This document shows, piece after piece, positions 1 through 11,124 of a stretch of DNA of 64,000 nucleotides. How positions within the stretch are numbered: position 1 is the first letter of the stretch; the number at the start of each line of letters is the position of its first letter. The notes beneath the pieces were generated by a model, which was not told the DNA's origin, did not search any database, and saw only the letters and a list, made by a program, of their open reading frames with translations. The stretch is from Mariniblastus sp. (lineage in GTDB: Bacteria; Planctomycetota; Planctomycetia; Pirellulales; Pirellulaceae): positions 1 to 64,000 of the forward strand of contig JALZWN010000125.1 of the NCBI GenBank assembly GCA_023300235.1. The letters are read 5' to 3'. Both the position numbers and the translations under genes were made by a program.

Positions 1-2312
1 CCAAAGACCGTGTTGCGGCAACCGACATCCGCCATCACCGGATGCTCGCGGCCCTGCTGGTCTCGCACCGCAATTTGATGCGTTTCGCAAGGGTGTCCAC
101 AATTCGTGTTGTCCGTACCTTCCGACAAAAAACGACAGAACACACAGTGCTCGGTATGGAACACCGGCAAGTGCGAATAACAAATCACTTCGATCTGCCC
201 AGCATCCACATGCTCGGTCAGATCAATGATTTGCTGGGAGTTCAAATCGTAAGTCGGTGCGAAACGAACGATCCCTCGATCTAAAATCTCAAACGCGGAA
301 ACCGCATTGGAAACATTCAAACTAAAGTCACCGATCAACCTGCAATCGTCGGCTAATTTTGCCGTTTGCAAATCGTGCAGCAACCCCGCCGAACGCACCA
401 AAATATCGCAACCAAGCGATTCCAAAAACCGAATCACCTTCTGTTCAGCTGGCTTCAAAATCCGCGGGCTCGCCACACGCGAGCGAATACGATTACCGCT
501 GGCACCGACCGGAGCCGCGTTGATTTTTTCAACAGCCGACCGAAGACCGTACAGTTCCAAATAATCCAGCGTGATCGAAGCGATCGGTGTATTGGCTGCG
601 GCCGACAACACCGCGTCCAATTGATCGCCGTTGCGAACCAGAACATGAAGCTGCGGTTCGGTTTCGGCCGCTGCGGCAGATGCCGACGACGTTTTTTTGA
701 ACTTCGTCAACTCAGCATCCCAAACCGACTGGGCCGCGATCGGTTCTACTTGCCCGCTCACTTCAAACAACGAATCGACTAGTTCACGTCTGGCTTGATT
801 CAATAAACTGGTCGGCACAAAGGCCTTGCCATCGGTCTCCAGCGATACCTTTTCCAAATGATACGGCGTACCGCCCAGCCGACCGAGTTTTTCTTCGGCC
901 ACCGTTTGATCCAACCCACGTGTCTTGGCAGCTTCGATCGGCTCATCGTGCTCGAACTCCAACGTCAAACCAGAACCAACGCTGGCCGCAATCTGCAACG
1001 GCTGGCCGACTTTGGCGACGACTTCAAATGAAATCGGCCGAGTAAATACCGGCACTTCGGTTTGAGTCAGCGGCTTCAGACGCTTGTATAGTTTTGGGTC
1101 GTTGGTTCGCCAAATCAAATCACCAGGTTTGATACGACTAAAATCAATATCGTCGTAGCCGAACTCAAGTTGCACCAACGTGGTTTCATCGCCCGGCACG
1201 GAATTGCCAATCGGTTTGACTTCGTAAACGTTGCCGCCCTCTTCGCGTTCGTCGGGACTCCGCCAGTCAGCGGCATCAAAGACGACCCCATCTCCGCGTC
1301 GAATCTCGTGCTCGCATTCGACAACCACCGATTTTTGTTTGACTTGGATGACCTTGGCAACTTTCAACCCGCGATGCCTTGGCGCCCGTCCGGCGACGAC
1401 CGTTTGATGGTTGGTGCCGGACATGAAGTGAGCGTCCAACCCGCGTGAGTAGATTTGTTCGAGGTCCTGTTTTTGTTCGTCATCGATGGTAACGGTTTTG
1501 TCCATCGCTGCGAGGTCGATCGCGTCACGATACGCGCGGGTGGTCATGGCGACGTAAGCCGAATCTTTGTAGCGGCCTTCGATTTTGACACAGGAAATCC
1601 CAATCTCCATCAGCTCCGGAATTTGCTCGATCGCACACAAATCTCCCGGCGAAAGCAAATACCGATACGGCCCTAAATCGCGTGGCTGCCCATCCACGAT
1701 TAAATCGTAAGACAACCGGCAGGCTTGAGCGCACTTGCCGCGGTTGGCACTGCGACCGCCCCAAGCTTCACTGCTAAAACACTGGCCGGAATAGGAAACG
1801 CACAACGCCCCATGAACGAACACCTCCAATTCAACGTCCGTCTCGGCGGCGATTTTCCGCATGTCACTCAAACTCAACTCGCGCCCTAACACGACTCGAC
1901 TGCACCCCAACGACGACGCGAAGTTTGCTCCCTGCGCGCTGGTGATCGACATTTGCGTGCTACCGTGAATCTCTAGTTCGGGCGCGATGGCTTTGATCAA
2001 TTGAACGACGCCGATGTCTTGCACGATCACTGCATCGGCGCCGGCGGCAGCGATTGCCTTGATCGCTTGTTCGGCTTGCTCCAATTCGTGATCAAAGACC
2101 AGCGTGTTGAAGGTCACAAAGCCTTTGACCCCTCGCTGGTGGAGCGTTTGAAAGACTTCGGGTAGTTCGTCTAACGAAAAACCGACTTTGGCTCGAGCGG
2201 TAAAGTGATTTAGGCCAAAGTAAACCGCATCAGCGCCGCTCTCGATTGCGGTCTGTAACTCAGGCCAATAGCCTGCGGGGCTCATCAACTCTGGCTTGTT
2301 TTGGTTTTTCAT
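1..2312 (-). CDS. Peptidase U32 family protein (3' end truncated by window edge)
   Basis: My minus-strand translation from ATG at 2312 reads MKNQNKPELMSPAGYWPELQTAIESGADAVYFGLNHFTARAKVGFSLDEL...VFVHGALCVSYSGQCFSSEAWGGRSANRGKCAQACRLSYDL, typical of the U32 family; open to the window start. Confidence 0.93.
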   Translation of the reverse strand, partial: MKNQNKPELMSPAGYWPELQTAIESGADAVYFGLNHFTARAKVGFSLDELPEVFQTLHQRGVKGFVTFNTLVFDHELEQAEQAIKAIAAAGADAVIVQDIGVVQLIKAIAPELEIHGSTQMSITSAQGANFASSLGCSRVVLGRELSLSDMRKIAAETDVELEVFVHGALCVSYSGQCFSSEAWGGRSANRGKCAQACRLSYDLIVDGQPRDLGPYRYLLSPGDLCAIEQIPELMEIGISCVKIEGRYKDSAYVAMTTRAYRDAIDLAAMDKTVTIDDEQKQDLEQIYSRGLDAHFMSGTNHQTVVAGRAPRHRGLKVAKVIQVKQKSVVVECEHEIRRGDGVVFDAADWRSPDEREEGGNVYEVKPIGNSVPGDETTLVQLEFGYDDIDFSRIKPGDLIWRTNDPKLYKRLKPLTQTEVPVFTRPISFEVVAKVGQPLQIAASVGSGLTLEFEHDEPIEAAKTRGLDQTVAEEKLGRLGGTPYHLEKVSLETDGKAFVPTSLLNQARRELVDSLFEVSGQVEPIAAQSVWDAELTKFKKTSSASAAAAETEPQLHVLVRNGDQLDAVLSAAANTPIASITLDYLELYGLRSAVEKINAAPVGASGNRIRSRVASPRILKPAEQKVIRFLESLGCDILVRSAGLLHDLQTAKLADDCRLIGDFSLNVSNAVSAFEILDRGIVRFAPTYDLNSQQIIDLTEHVDAGQIEVICYSHLPVFHTEHCVFCRFLSEGTDNTNCGHPCETHQIAVRDQQGREHPVMADVGCRNTVF

Positions 2313-2708
2313 TTATTGACTCACAATTGCAGTGACCTTCTAATCGGGATTACCGGTATGGTTGCTGCTATGCCCCAAAATTGGAAGGGTGTTTCAGGCA
2401 AAAGCAGCCCAAGCGGTCATAGATCGATCCGGACAACCCTAAAACATTGCCGCCGAGGTTTTCAATCGTCGGCATTCTCAGCTGAAGTCGACATCCTGAG
2501 AACTTCGAACTTCGCGAGGTAAACGACTGATTCTAACGGGCAACCAATTTGGAGTTGCCGCGAGATTCATTATTGACTTGGGCTTCGATTGTGCCGATTA
2601 AGGAACGAGCCGTGCTTTTGAATGCCCAATTCATCAGATGCAAGCAACGGGAGGCTTAGCTCGGCGGCTTACACCCCAACCCCACAATGATCGCTCGCAG
2701 TCTTAGCA

Positions 2709-5456
2709 ATGCCAGAGACCAACCAACCCTCCAACTTTGATTCGATTCAATCGAATCCAGTCGTTCCAGCCAAAGCACCGCTCGACAGCAGCGAGTTGCT
2801 GAAGTTCGAGTCATTGCTGGAAGACTTACGCGGCCAAGACGCTCAACCGACACCCAAGTCACACGAACTTTCGGCCGAGTCGCAACCAGAACAAGCTGGA
2901 CAAGCCCCGGCGCGATCGAGCAATTCGACATCCACGGTCGACTCTAAAGTGGTAACTCGCAAGACCAAGCAGTCGATGCATGGCTTAGAAGAACTGGAGT
3001 CCAAACTAAAATCACTTGAGAATTTGGTCGGAAAAGCCGCTCACAGTCCACTGCTTACCGAAAACTTTCTGGCCGAATCGGTGCTCGAGTACTCGCGTGA
3101 TGCGATCGCAGTGCTAGACGGCGGCAAAGTGCTTTATTGCAACTCGCTGGCTGAAGCGTTGTTCGGCTTAAACCGCGAACAACACGTCGGTTTAAATTTG
3201 CTCCGAGTGCTGCGAAAGAACTTCCAATTTCCACGAAGCCTGCTCAAAGAAAAAGTCCGCTTGCTTAACCAAGGCGAGTTCATTGAACAAGAAGTCCGCT
3301 CCGTTGGCAGCGAGCGATCGGTTTGGTACGAGCTAAGAATCCAACAATTACTGCAGGCCAACCAAGAGCGCACCATCGTGATGGCGCGAGACATCTCGCA
3401 ACGCAAACGGTACGAGAGTAAACTCGCTCAGAGTCGCGACTTCTTAAACAAAACCATCAACGCCGTACCCGAGCCACTATCGGTCAAAGACTCGGACCTG
3501 AACATCGTACTAGTCAACGATGCCTTTTGTGAGACCCACAATGTGCTCCGGGATTACGTAACCGGCAAGACAGCCGAATATGCAATGCCACAATCCTGTT
3601 CGCCGGAGATGACTGCTCGCGAGGAACAAGTGTTTCAAACTGGCGAACGGCACGCCGGATTCGAAGCTTTCGTCGATCTTAACAACGAGCAATTTATTCT
3701 GTCGACTTACCGGTCGACTTTCAAAGACCAAACGAATGACCAGTCTTATGTCGTTGCGGTTTCCCGTGACGTGACGGCTGAAATGAAACGAGAAAATCGT
3801 TTGCAGCTCCTGGCGAGTGTGTTCAAAAACGCTCAAGAAGGCGTTGCGATTTTGAACCCGGACGGCACGATCTGCGAAGCCAATCCGGAGTTCATCGCGA
3901 CCGTCGGCAAATCGCATGCTCAAATTTTGGGCACGACGCTGGAGGATGTTCTAGACTGCGGCAGCCAACCGTTTTCCGAACTAACAAGCTTGGCTCGCGC
4001 CGGGCGACCGTGGTTTGGCAACGTAAAAATGTTCAGTAAACGTGATGAAGAAATCGCTTGCTGGCTCTCACTCTCACCTTCGCGAAACCGACGCGGCGAA
4101 ATCACGAACTTGATCGCGATGTTTTCCGACATTACGCAAATCGAAGATACTCGCCGCGAATTGCACCGGCAAGCGTTGCATGACAACCTGACGGACCTTC
4201 CCAACCGCCGGTATTACCGCCAAAAAATCGCTGATTTGATTGCGTCGGACGTTAACAACACGGTCCGGTTCGGCGTGAGCTTCTTGGACTTGGACGACTT
4301 CAAAATCGTCAACGATACACTGGGGCACGACGCAGGCGACCAACTGTTGGTCGAAGTCAGCCGCCGCGTCAAAGAAACATTGGGCCCCGATTGTTTCATG
4401 GCCCGATTTGGTGGCGACGAGTTTGCTTTGTTGATTCCCGAGAAAATCAATGTTCCATTGCAGGCGCTTTCGTGTGCCAACGCAGTCGTCGAATCGCTTA
4501 GCCTACCTTTTAACCTGGCCGGTCACGAAGTGCACATCGGCGTAAGTGTTGGCACGACGATTTACCCGGACCATGCGACCGATGTGGAATCGCTGATGCG
4601 ACACGCGGACGTGGCGATGTACAAAGCCAAGGACGAAGGCAAGAACAAAGTGACGTTCTTTTCCACGGATCTTGTCGAGGCGGTTGAAAAGCGTCAACGG
4701 ATCTTGTCGGATCTTCGCATGGCCCTGGAGACCGAAGAGCTTTCGGTTGTCTACCAGCCAAAAATGTGTTTGAAAACGAATTGCATCACCAGTAGTGAAG
4801 CACTCGTTCGCTGGATCAAACAAGACGGCACGGTGATTCCTCCCAGCGAATTCATTCCGCTGGCCGAAGACTTTGGCTTGATCAACATGCTGGGCCAGCA
4901 AGTTCTATACAAAGTATGCGTTCAAGCGAGAAAATGGCATGAAGAGGGCGTGTTGAGCGGCCCGATCGCGGTCAACCTATCGCCTCGCCAGCTTAAGGAA
5001 CCTAACTTCTTACAGCAACTCACCGACACGCTTACCAACACGGGCGTCGACCCGACTTGGCTTGAGCTTGAGATTACCGAAAACGCGGTGATGGAAGACG
5101 TCGATCGTTCGCTTAAGTTGATGCAAAAAATCAGCCAACTCGGCGTCCGAATTGCGATCGATGACTTCGGCACCGGATACTCTTCGCTCAGCTACATTCG
5201 TGACTTCCCCATCAAAACGCTCAAGATTGACACCACGTTTGTGCGAGACTTACCAGGCTGTTCACGATCCGTCGCGATTGCCAAAACGGTTCTGTCGTTG
5301 GGGCATGGCTTGGATTTGCAGGTCGTGGCCGAGGGCGTCGAGACCGTCGAACAATTGGAGTTCTTACGAAGCGTTGGTTGCGATTACGCACAGGGCTACC
5401 TGATCAGCAAACCGCTACCGGGCCCTAAATTCCTGAGCTGGCTCCAGTCGCTGTAA
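2709..5456 (+). CDS. PAS-domain diguanylate cyclase/phosphodiesterase (PAS-PAS-PAS-GGDEF-EAL)
   Basis: ARFGGDEFALLIPE and SSEALVRW / ITENAVMEDV / DDFGTGYSSL motifs intact; PAS-like repeats N-terminal. Confidence 0.95.
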   Translation: MPETNQPSNFDSIQSNPVVPAKAPLDSSELLKFESLLEDLRGQDAQPTPKSHELSAESQPEQAGQAPARSSNSTSTVDSKVVTRKTKQSMHGLEELESKLKSLENLVGKAAHSPLLTENFLAESVLEYSRDAIAVLDGGKVLYCNSLAEALFGLNREQHVGLNLLRVLRKNFQFPRSLLKEKVRLLNQGEFIEQEVRSVGSERSVWYELRIQQLLQANQERTIVMARDISQRKRYESKLAQSRDFLNKTINAVPEPLSVKDSDLNIVLVNDAFCETHNVLRDYVTGKTAEYAMPQSCSPEMTAREEQVFQTGERHAGFEAFVDLNNEQFILSTYRSTFKDQTNDQSYVVAVSRDVTAEMKRENRLQLLASVFKNAQEGVAILNPDGTICEANPEFIATVGKSHAQILGTTLEDVLDCGSQPFSELTSLARAGRPWFGNVKMFSKRDEEIACWLSLSPSRNRRGEITNLIAMFSDITQIEDTRRELHRQALHDNLTDLPNRRYYRQKIADLIASDVNNTVRFGVSFLDLDDFKIVNDTLGHDAGDQLLVEVSRRVKETLGPDCFMARFGGDEFALLIPEKINVPLQALSCANAVVESLSLPFNLAGHEVHIGVSVGTTIYPDHATDVESLMRHADVAMYKAKDEGKNKVTFFSTDLVEAVEKRQRILSDLRMALETEELSVVYQPKMCLKTNCITSSEALVRWIKQDGTVIPPSEFIPLAEDFGLINMLGQQVLYKVCVQARKWHEEGVLSGPIAVNLSPRQLKEPNFLQQLTDTLTNTGVDPTWLELEITENAVMEDVDRSLKLMQKISQLGVRIAIDDFGTGYSSLSYIRDFPIKTLKIDTTFVRDLPGCSRSVAIAKTVLSLGHGLDLQVVAEGVETVEQLEFLRSVGCDYAQGYLISKPLPGPKFLSWLQSL

Positions 5457-5512
5457 TAGTAAACTTGCCACCAACCTCCTGTCTCCAACCCCTCAGTCTC
5501 CAGTTCCTTCAA

Positions 5513-6115
5513 ATGCCTGACTTAAAACAACACGAACCGTTTGCCGGGCTGATCTTTGATTGCGACGGCACGCTGGCTGATACCATGCCGCTGCACTTTG
5601 TCGCTTGGCAAGAAGTTTTGACAGGCCACGGGATTCAGTTTGACGAGGATTTATTTTATTCCTTTGCCGGTCAACCTACTGTCACCATCGTCGACAAACT
5701 TCTCAAACAACAGGGCCTCACCGGCGACCCCGTCGCGATCTCCGCCCAAAAGGAACAAGCCTTCCTTGATGCGTTGCCACAGATCAAACCGATCCAACCG
5801 ATTGTCGAAATCGCGAGAGCTTTCCGAGCCTCCAAGCCGATGGGCGTTGGTTCCGGTTCGAACCGCGATACGGTTTTTCAGATTCTTGAGCACATCGGTT
5901 TGGCTGATTTTTTCGACGCCGTCGTGGCGGCTGAGGACACCACCAAGCACAAACCAGAACCGGACGTATTCCTTGAAGTGGCTCGTCAGATCGGTGTCGA
6001 CCCAACCGCGTGCGAAGTGTTCGAAGATGCCGACTTGGGCGTCGAAGCGGGTCGGCGAGCAGGAATGGTGGTGTTTGACGTGCGAACCGTCCACCAACCT
6101 CAGCGAATGACCTGA
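5513..6115 (+). CDS. HAD family phosphatase (beta-phosphoglucomutase-like)
   Basis: GLIFDCDGTLADTMPLH, GVGSGSNRDTV, KHKPEPDVFLE, FEDADLGVEAGRRAGM; ATG at 5513 chosen as start inside ORF 5465-6115. Confidence 0.88.
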   Translation: MPDLKQHEPFAGLIFDCDGTLADTMPLHFVAWQEVLTGHGIQFDEDLFYSFAGQPTVTIVDKLLKQQGLTGDPVAISAQKEQAFLDALPQIKPIQPIVEIARAFRASKPMGVGSGSNRDTVFQILEHIGLADFFDAVVAAEDTTKHKPEPDVFLEVARQIGVDPTACEVFEDADLGVEAGRRAGMVVFDVRTVHQPQRMT

Positions 6116-6258
6116 ATGGATCCGCCACGGCCGCATTGATTCGCAACCTTTGGCCACGGGCAAACGGCTAGTCTATTGCGAAAAAACCGGTTTTCAACGA
6201 GAATTGCCCAGCACAAAAACACTTCACTCAGCTGTTCTAAACAGCCCCGAAAATACTC

Positions 6259-7360
6259 ATGGATTCCGAACTCAAAGATCGTTCCGCCGCGATTCAACAA
6301 CGCATCACTCAGCTTCGAGACTCTCTTTGACTACGATCAAAAACTGATTGAGATCAAAGACATCGAAGCCGAAATGGCTGCCGATGGATTTTGGAACAAC
6401 CAAGAATCCGCTCAGGAAACCGTTGGCCGATTAAAAACAGCCAAAGCGACCGTCGCTCCGATTACCGAAATCGCCTCCGCTGGTGAAGACCTCTCGGCGC
6501 TGATCGAGATGGCCGACGAAGACGAGGCCATCGAGGAAGAAATACGCAGCGAGGTCGAACGGCTTGAACGGGAACTCGAATCGCTCGAACTAAAAGCGTT
6601 GCTCGACGGCCCTTACGATTCCAGCGGCGCGATCTTGACGATTCATGCTCGCGATGGCGGAACCGACGCCAATGACTGGGCCGACATGATGCTGCGGATG
6701 TACACTCAGTGGGCGGCCAAGAACGACTACTCCGTCGACCTGATCGACCGCGACGACAATCCCGAAGCGGGCATCAACACCGCTTCGATTGTCATCCGCG
6801 GCCCAATGGCATACGGGTACCTGAAAAACGAAACCGGACTGCACCGCTTAGTACGAATCAGTCCGTTCAATTCTGAAGGAAAGCGACAGACCAGCTTTGC
6901 CGCCGTCGACGTGACGCCCGAGATCGCCGATAGCGTTGAAATCGATATCGAAAAGAAAGACGTTCGCGAAGACACCTACAAAGCCAGCGGCGCCGGTGGA
7001 CAGCACGTCAACAAAACCGACAGCGCCATTCGGCTGACTCACACCCCAACCGGGGCAGTGGTCCAATGCCAAAGCCAACGCAGCCAGCACAAAAATCGAG
7101 CCCAAGCATGGAAGATGCTGCGGGCTCAATTGGCACGCGTAGAAGAAGAAAAACGCGAAGCCGAAGAAGCCGAAAAATACCAGAACAAAGCTCGCGTTGG
7201 TTTTGGATCGCAAATCCGAAACTACTTTCAGCACCCCGACCAACGCGTTAAAGATGCTCGAACCGGCTATAGCATGGGCGACTTCCATAAAGTACTCGAC
7301 GGCGAAATCCAAGGCTTCCTTGAATCACTGCTGACATGGCGAGCCACAGAAGGCCGGTAA
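6259..7360 (+). CDS. prfB: Peptide chain release factor 2, expressed by programmed +1 frameshift (join 6259-6327, 6329-7360)
   Basis: Frame 1: ATG 6259 MDSELKDRSAAIQQRITQLRDSL then CTT TGA C at 6325-6331; +1 frame continues DYDQKLIEIKDIEAEM...GAGGQHVNKTDSAIRLTH (GGQ motif). Confidence 0.95.
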
Positions 7361-7398
7361 TTCGCCGCCGACTCAGTAACACTTGCTTCAACACGATC

Positions 7399-7971
7399 GT
7401 GACCCGTTTGAATATCCAGATCCCACTCGCCCATTCGCCCGCTGCGCAACTCCGATTAAAATTTGAAAAATCCGGTGACCGCTGGGGGCACCGCTGGCAA
7501 TTGGTCGATGCGAACCAGCAAGCAACCGACGTTTTGATCAGCGTCGAAGGCGGCGATCAAGATACCTTTCCGCCTTCATCCGCACTGCAAGAAATCAACC
7601 TGCACGAACTACCAACGGGGCCAGCTATCCTTGGCGTTGGCATGGCAGGCAAAGGACACTGGTCGGCGTCCTACTCGATTGAAACGGTCGACGAGCAACC
7701 GACAATCAAATGCGATCTCGCCTGCCTGCTCAAGCAACTCAATGCCGACGGCCAGTGGCTCGGGTCAACCTACGCGATCGGCGAAAACGTGTCCGTCGAA
7801 CAACACGATTCCCAAATTCGATTTTCCGTCAACAAGAATACCTTTGTGTTGTCCGCCGTTGCTGATTTTGCTTCGATTGAACTAAGCAATCAACAAATCA
7901 AAGTTGCACCAACAAAATTTTCCGAAAGCAAAACCGTGGCGACGCGATGGCTGTTTTCGGCCAACGGCTGA
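7399..7971 (+). CDS. Hypothetical protein
   Basis: ORF 7336-7971; GTG at 7399 is a plausible start after prfB. Confidence 0.55.
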   Translation: MTRLNIQIPLAHSPAAQLRLKFEKSGDRWGHRWQLVDANQQATDVLISVEGGDQDTFPPSSALQEINLHELPTGPAILGVGMAGKGHWSASYSIETVDEQPTIKCDLACLLKQLNADGQWLGSTYAIGENVSVEQHDSQIRFSVNKNTFVLSAVADFASIELSNQQIKVAPTKFSESKTVATRWLFSANG

Positions 7972-8039
7972 TCGATCCCTGCAAGTCCCGCTAAAAATCG
8001 CTAGACAAAAAGCTGTTCGCCTACCTTTGCTAAAGCTGC

Positions 8040-8762
8040 ATGGAACACCTCATGGGCAAACCCACTTCAAAATTCCGATGGTTTGCACGCGGCTTCGCGA
8101 GTGGTTTCATATTTTTCGCCGCGCTCAACGCACTATCGTGGTTCTTTCGCTCTGCCGGCTGGTCAGACCTATGCGGCGCAACGCTTTTTGAGCACACCGA
8201 AGCGATTGGATTTCCCTTCGAGATTTGGCGAGAAGGTTTTGGCTACGATGGCGGCTTAATGGTTGATTTGCCAAGCGTTGGCGTCAACGCAGCCATCGGT
8301 CTAACGATCGCGATAACTGCTGGCCTGACCGTAGTTCGACTATCAAATCGCATCGAAACGGCGATGCCTTACGAACCAGCGAATAATACTGGCTTTCGGA
8401 TGAACTTTTCGGTGCGAGGGTTATTGATTGTGACAACATTGATTGCAGTGGCGATTGGCTTGACCAAAACACTGGGCCCATCGCCTTGGCTTCTAGGGAC
8501 GATTTACTTTGCTGGTCCGTTAATCTTAATACTGATCGCCATGGGCCCTGTCGGAATTCCCTGGGAGCAACGGAGCATAATCTTGTTGCTGACCGCAATT
8601 TTCATGCTGGCTGGAGCGATCCTGATCGGCGGGCGACTGGACATGATGTTCGACCGAGTATTACTAGGGGTCTTCATCTGCTGGGTCCCCCAAAGTGTCT
8701 TCGCTGCCCTGCTAATCCTTGGATTTGTTTGGTGGAAGCAAGCTGATTCCAAAGGGGTGTGA
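8040..8762 (+). CDS. Hypothetical multi-pass membrane protein
   Basis: Several hydrophobic segments (VRGLLIVTTLIAVAIGLT, LLGTIYFAGPLILILIAMGPV, ILLLTAIFMLAGAILIGG). Confidence 0.6.
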   Translation: MEHLMGKPTSKFRWFARGFASGFIFFAALNALSWFFRSAGWSDLCGATLFEHTEAIGFPFEIWREGFGYDGGLMVDLPSVGVNAAIGLTIAITAGLTVVRLSNRIETAMPYEPANNTGFRMNFSVRGLLIVTTLIAVAIGLTKTLGPSPWLLGTIYFAGPLILILIAMGPVGIPWEQRSIILLLTAIFMLAGAILIGGRLDMMFDRVLLGVFICWVPQSVFAALLILGFVWWKQADSKGV

Positions 8763-8944
8763 TTCCACTGGAGCCAAGTCAAAACGGCTCATGGCAGGAT
8801 TGAAGATCAAGATTCTTGACTGCTAATCACTAACTGACCAACTCAAGATGCTTGTTTCCAAGGTCTCAAAGAATAGAATATGCAATCGTAAACTCGAACA
8901 CCTTTCAACTCGCCAATCTTAATCCAGAAATAATGGAGACAAAC

Positions 8945-9802
8945 ATGCAACGCAACAAGCTAGGCCTAGGGATATTTTCCTGCATCGCCATGACGATATT
9001 GCTCTCAAGCCAAGCCAATGCCCAAGCACTTTACACCTTTGAGTTCAACAACGACTCTCCATTCGATCTCAACCAAGGCATTGGTGCCGCACAAACTGCG
9101 ACTGCGACTGTAGAAGAAGGCGAAGCCAATCCAACGACCGATGTAGTAACCGTAACGACGGTGGACCTTATCGCGCCAGAGTTCGCAGATGATGGCAATG
9201 GCGGTTTCATCCGAACTGGAAACACTCTCCAAGCCTCTAATGGTGATCTAGTAACCACCCAGACCAACAGCAATTCACTCGGCATCGACAACCCTTCCAT
9301 TTCCGATGATGACTTCTTCGACGGCGCGGGAATCGAAAACCGAGACTTCAATGATGGCGAAGGCTGGGTGATCCAATTTGATACCGATGTTTCATTCACC
9401 CAACTTGACCTCTCGTCACTCGACGATGGAACGTTAACCGTCACCATCGCCGGTGCGACCCCAGTTGTCATTGCCGACCTTGGACTCGACGGCGACGTGT
9501 TTGAAGAACCGTTCGGTCCCGGCATCATCCCCGCCGAAACGACGATCACTTTGGAGTACGCTTCTCCAGCAGCGGCATCCGGCAATTTCCGAATCAACAG
9601 CTTCACGGTAATGACAGGCGCCAGCCAGTCAACACTTTTGGGAGACGTCGATTTGAGCGGCCAAGTCAACTTTCTTGATATCGCACCATTCATTGCAGTC
9701 CTGTCCGCAGGAGAATTCCAAGCCGAAGCTGATATCGACGAGAGCGACGCGGTTGACTTCTTAGACATCGCGCCGTTCATCGCAATCTTGAGTGGTGCAT
9801 AG
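8945..9802 (+). CDS. Secreted protein with C-terminal dockerin-type duplicated repeat
   Basis: Signal peptide MQRNKLGLGIFSCIAMTILLSSQANAQA; C-term LLGDVDLSGQVNFLDIAPFIAVLS...EADIDESDAVDFLDIAPFIAILSGA. Confidence 0.8.
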   Translation: MQRNKLGLGIFSCIAMTILLSSQANAQALYTFEFNNDSPFDLNQGIGAAQTATATVEEGEANPTTDVVTVTTVDLIAPEFADDGNGGFIRTGNTLQASNGDLVTTQTNSNSLGIDNPSISDDDFFDGAGIENRDFNDGEGWVIQFDTDVSFTQLDLSSLDDGTLTVTIAGATPVVIADLGLDGDVFEEPFGPGIIPAETTITLEYASPAAASGNFRINSFTVMTGASQSTLLGDVDLSGQVNFLDIAPFIAVLSAGEFQAEADIDESDAVDFLDIAPFIAILSGA

Positions 9803-9851
9803 TCAACTCGCTACTGAGGACTGATTCCAAAACAAGACAATCCACACAATG

Positions 9852-9887
9852 CGAGCATTTACATTTTCGTAAACGCTCGTTTTTTTT
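9852..9887 (+). terminator. Rho-independent-type terminator
   Basis: CGAGCATTTAC-attttc-GTAAACGCTCG followed by a T8 run. Confidence 0.8.
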
Positions 9888-10109
9888 CTGGCTTACAGAC
9901 AAACCTAGTTCAGTGGCCTAACACGCCGTCCAACTGAAGTAAAGTCGCCGGGCACCCTATCGCGGCGACTGCCGCACATCCTCCCTTTACGCCCAATCGA
10001 AAAGCTGGCATTTTAAAGGTGCATAAATCGACCGTTCGATTTAAGATTCCCACATTCGAAATTCAATCCACTAAACCAAGACAAACGCGAACTCAGCGTA
10101 GCAAGAACC

Positions 10110-11066
10110 ATGAACCAATTAGATCAACTGAAGCAATGGACTAAAGTGGTTGCCGACACAGGTGACTTCCAATCGATGGACGAGTACAAACCACAAGACG
10201 CGACGACCAATCCGTCGTTGATTTTGGCGGCGTCCAACGACGCCAAGTACCGCTACTTAATCGACCAAGCCGTAGGCGACACGAAAGACAGCGGTCTTGC
10301 GGGCGACGCTCTTGTTGAAGCAACAATTGATCGCGTGTTGATTTTGTTCGGCAATGAAATCTTAAAAATTGTCCCCGGCCGAGTCTCAACCGAAGTTGAC
10401 GCTCGACTATCCTTTGACCGTGACGCCACAGTAGACAAAGCCCGCGAACTGATCCGCATCTACGAGGAAACCGGCACCGATCGCGGCCGAGTCTTGATCA
10501 AGATCGCATCGACTTGGGAAGGCATCAAAGCCGCGGAGATTCTTCAAAAAGAGAACATCAACTGTAACCTAACGCTGATGTTTTCTTTGGCTCAAGCAGT
10601 CGCTTGTGCTCAAGCGGGAATCAAGTTGGTTTCCCCATTCGTTGGTCGAATTTACGATTGGTTCAAAGCCAAGAACAACACCGAATACACTGGGGCCGAC
10701 GATCCAGGTGTTCAGTCGGTCACCGAGATCTTCCACTATTACAAAAAGTTCGGCCACGGCACCGAAGTCATGGGCGCAAGTTTCCGCAACACCAGCCAAA
10801 TCATCGAGTTGGCCGGTTGCGATTTGCTAACGATCAGTCCTAAACTTCTCGAACAACTACAGAACGACGAATCACCGATCGAACTGAAGCTAGACGCAGC
10901 GGCCTCGCAGAGCATGGACATCGCCAAAATTGACTGCGATGAAAAAACGTTCCGCTGGATGATGAACGAAGACGCGATGGCGACCGAAAAGACGGCCGAA
11001 GGCATCCGCAAATTCTCAATCGATATCGTCAAGTTGGAATTGTTGATTCAAGAAGCCATTGGATAA
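10110..11066 (+). CDS. tal: Transaldolase
   Basis: [68 protein letters not shown]. Confidence 0.97.
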   Translation: MNQLDQLKQWTKVVADTGDFQSMDEYKPQDATTNPSLILAASNDAKYRYLIDQAVGDTKDSGLAGDALVEATIDRVLILFGNEILKIVPGRVSTEVDARLSFDRDATVDKARELIRIYEETGTDRGRVLIKIASTWEGIKAAEILQKENINCNLTLMFSLAQAVACAQAGIKLVSPFVGRIYDWFKAKNNTEYTGADDPGVQSVTEIFHYYKKFGHGTEVMGASFRNTSQIIELAGCDLLTISPKLLEQLQNDESPIELKLDAAASQSMDIAKIDCDEKTFRWMMNEDAMATEKTAEGIRKFSIDIVKLELLIQEAIG

Positions 11067-11080
11067 CTAACGACATCTCA

Positions 11081-11112
11081 AGTCTACTACTGCAGGTGAT
11101 CAGTAGTAGACT
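11081..11112. terminator. Perfect 12-bp hairpin between convergent genes
   Basis: AGTCTACTACTG-caggtgat-CAGTAGTAGACT; no T tract. Confidence 0.5.
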
Positions 11113-11124
11113 CGTAACACAGTT

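Noticed and set aside
5651-6163. 170-aa minus-strand ORF
   Set aside because: Antisense shadow of the HAD phosphatase
9031-9780. 249-aa minus-strand ORF
   Set aside because: Antisense to the dockerin-type secreted protein; Ser/Pro-rich shadow ORF without recognisable motifs
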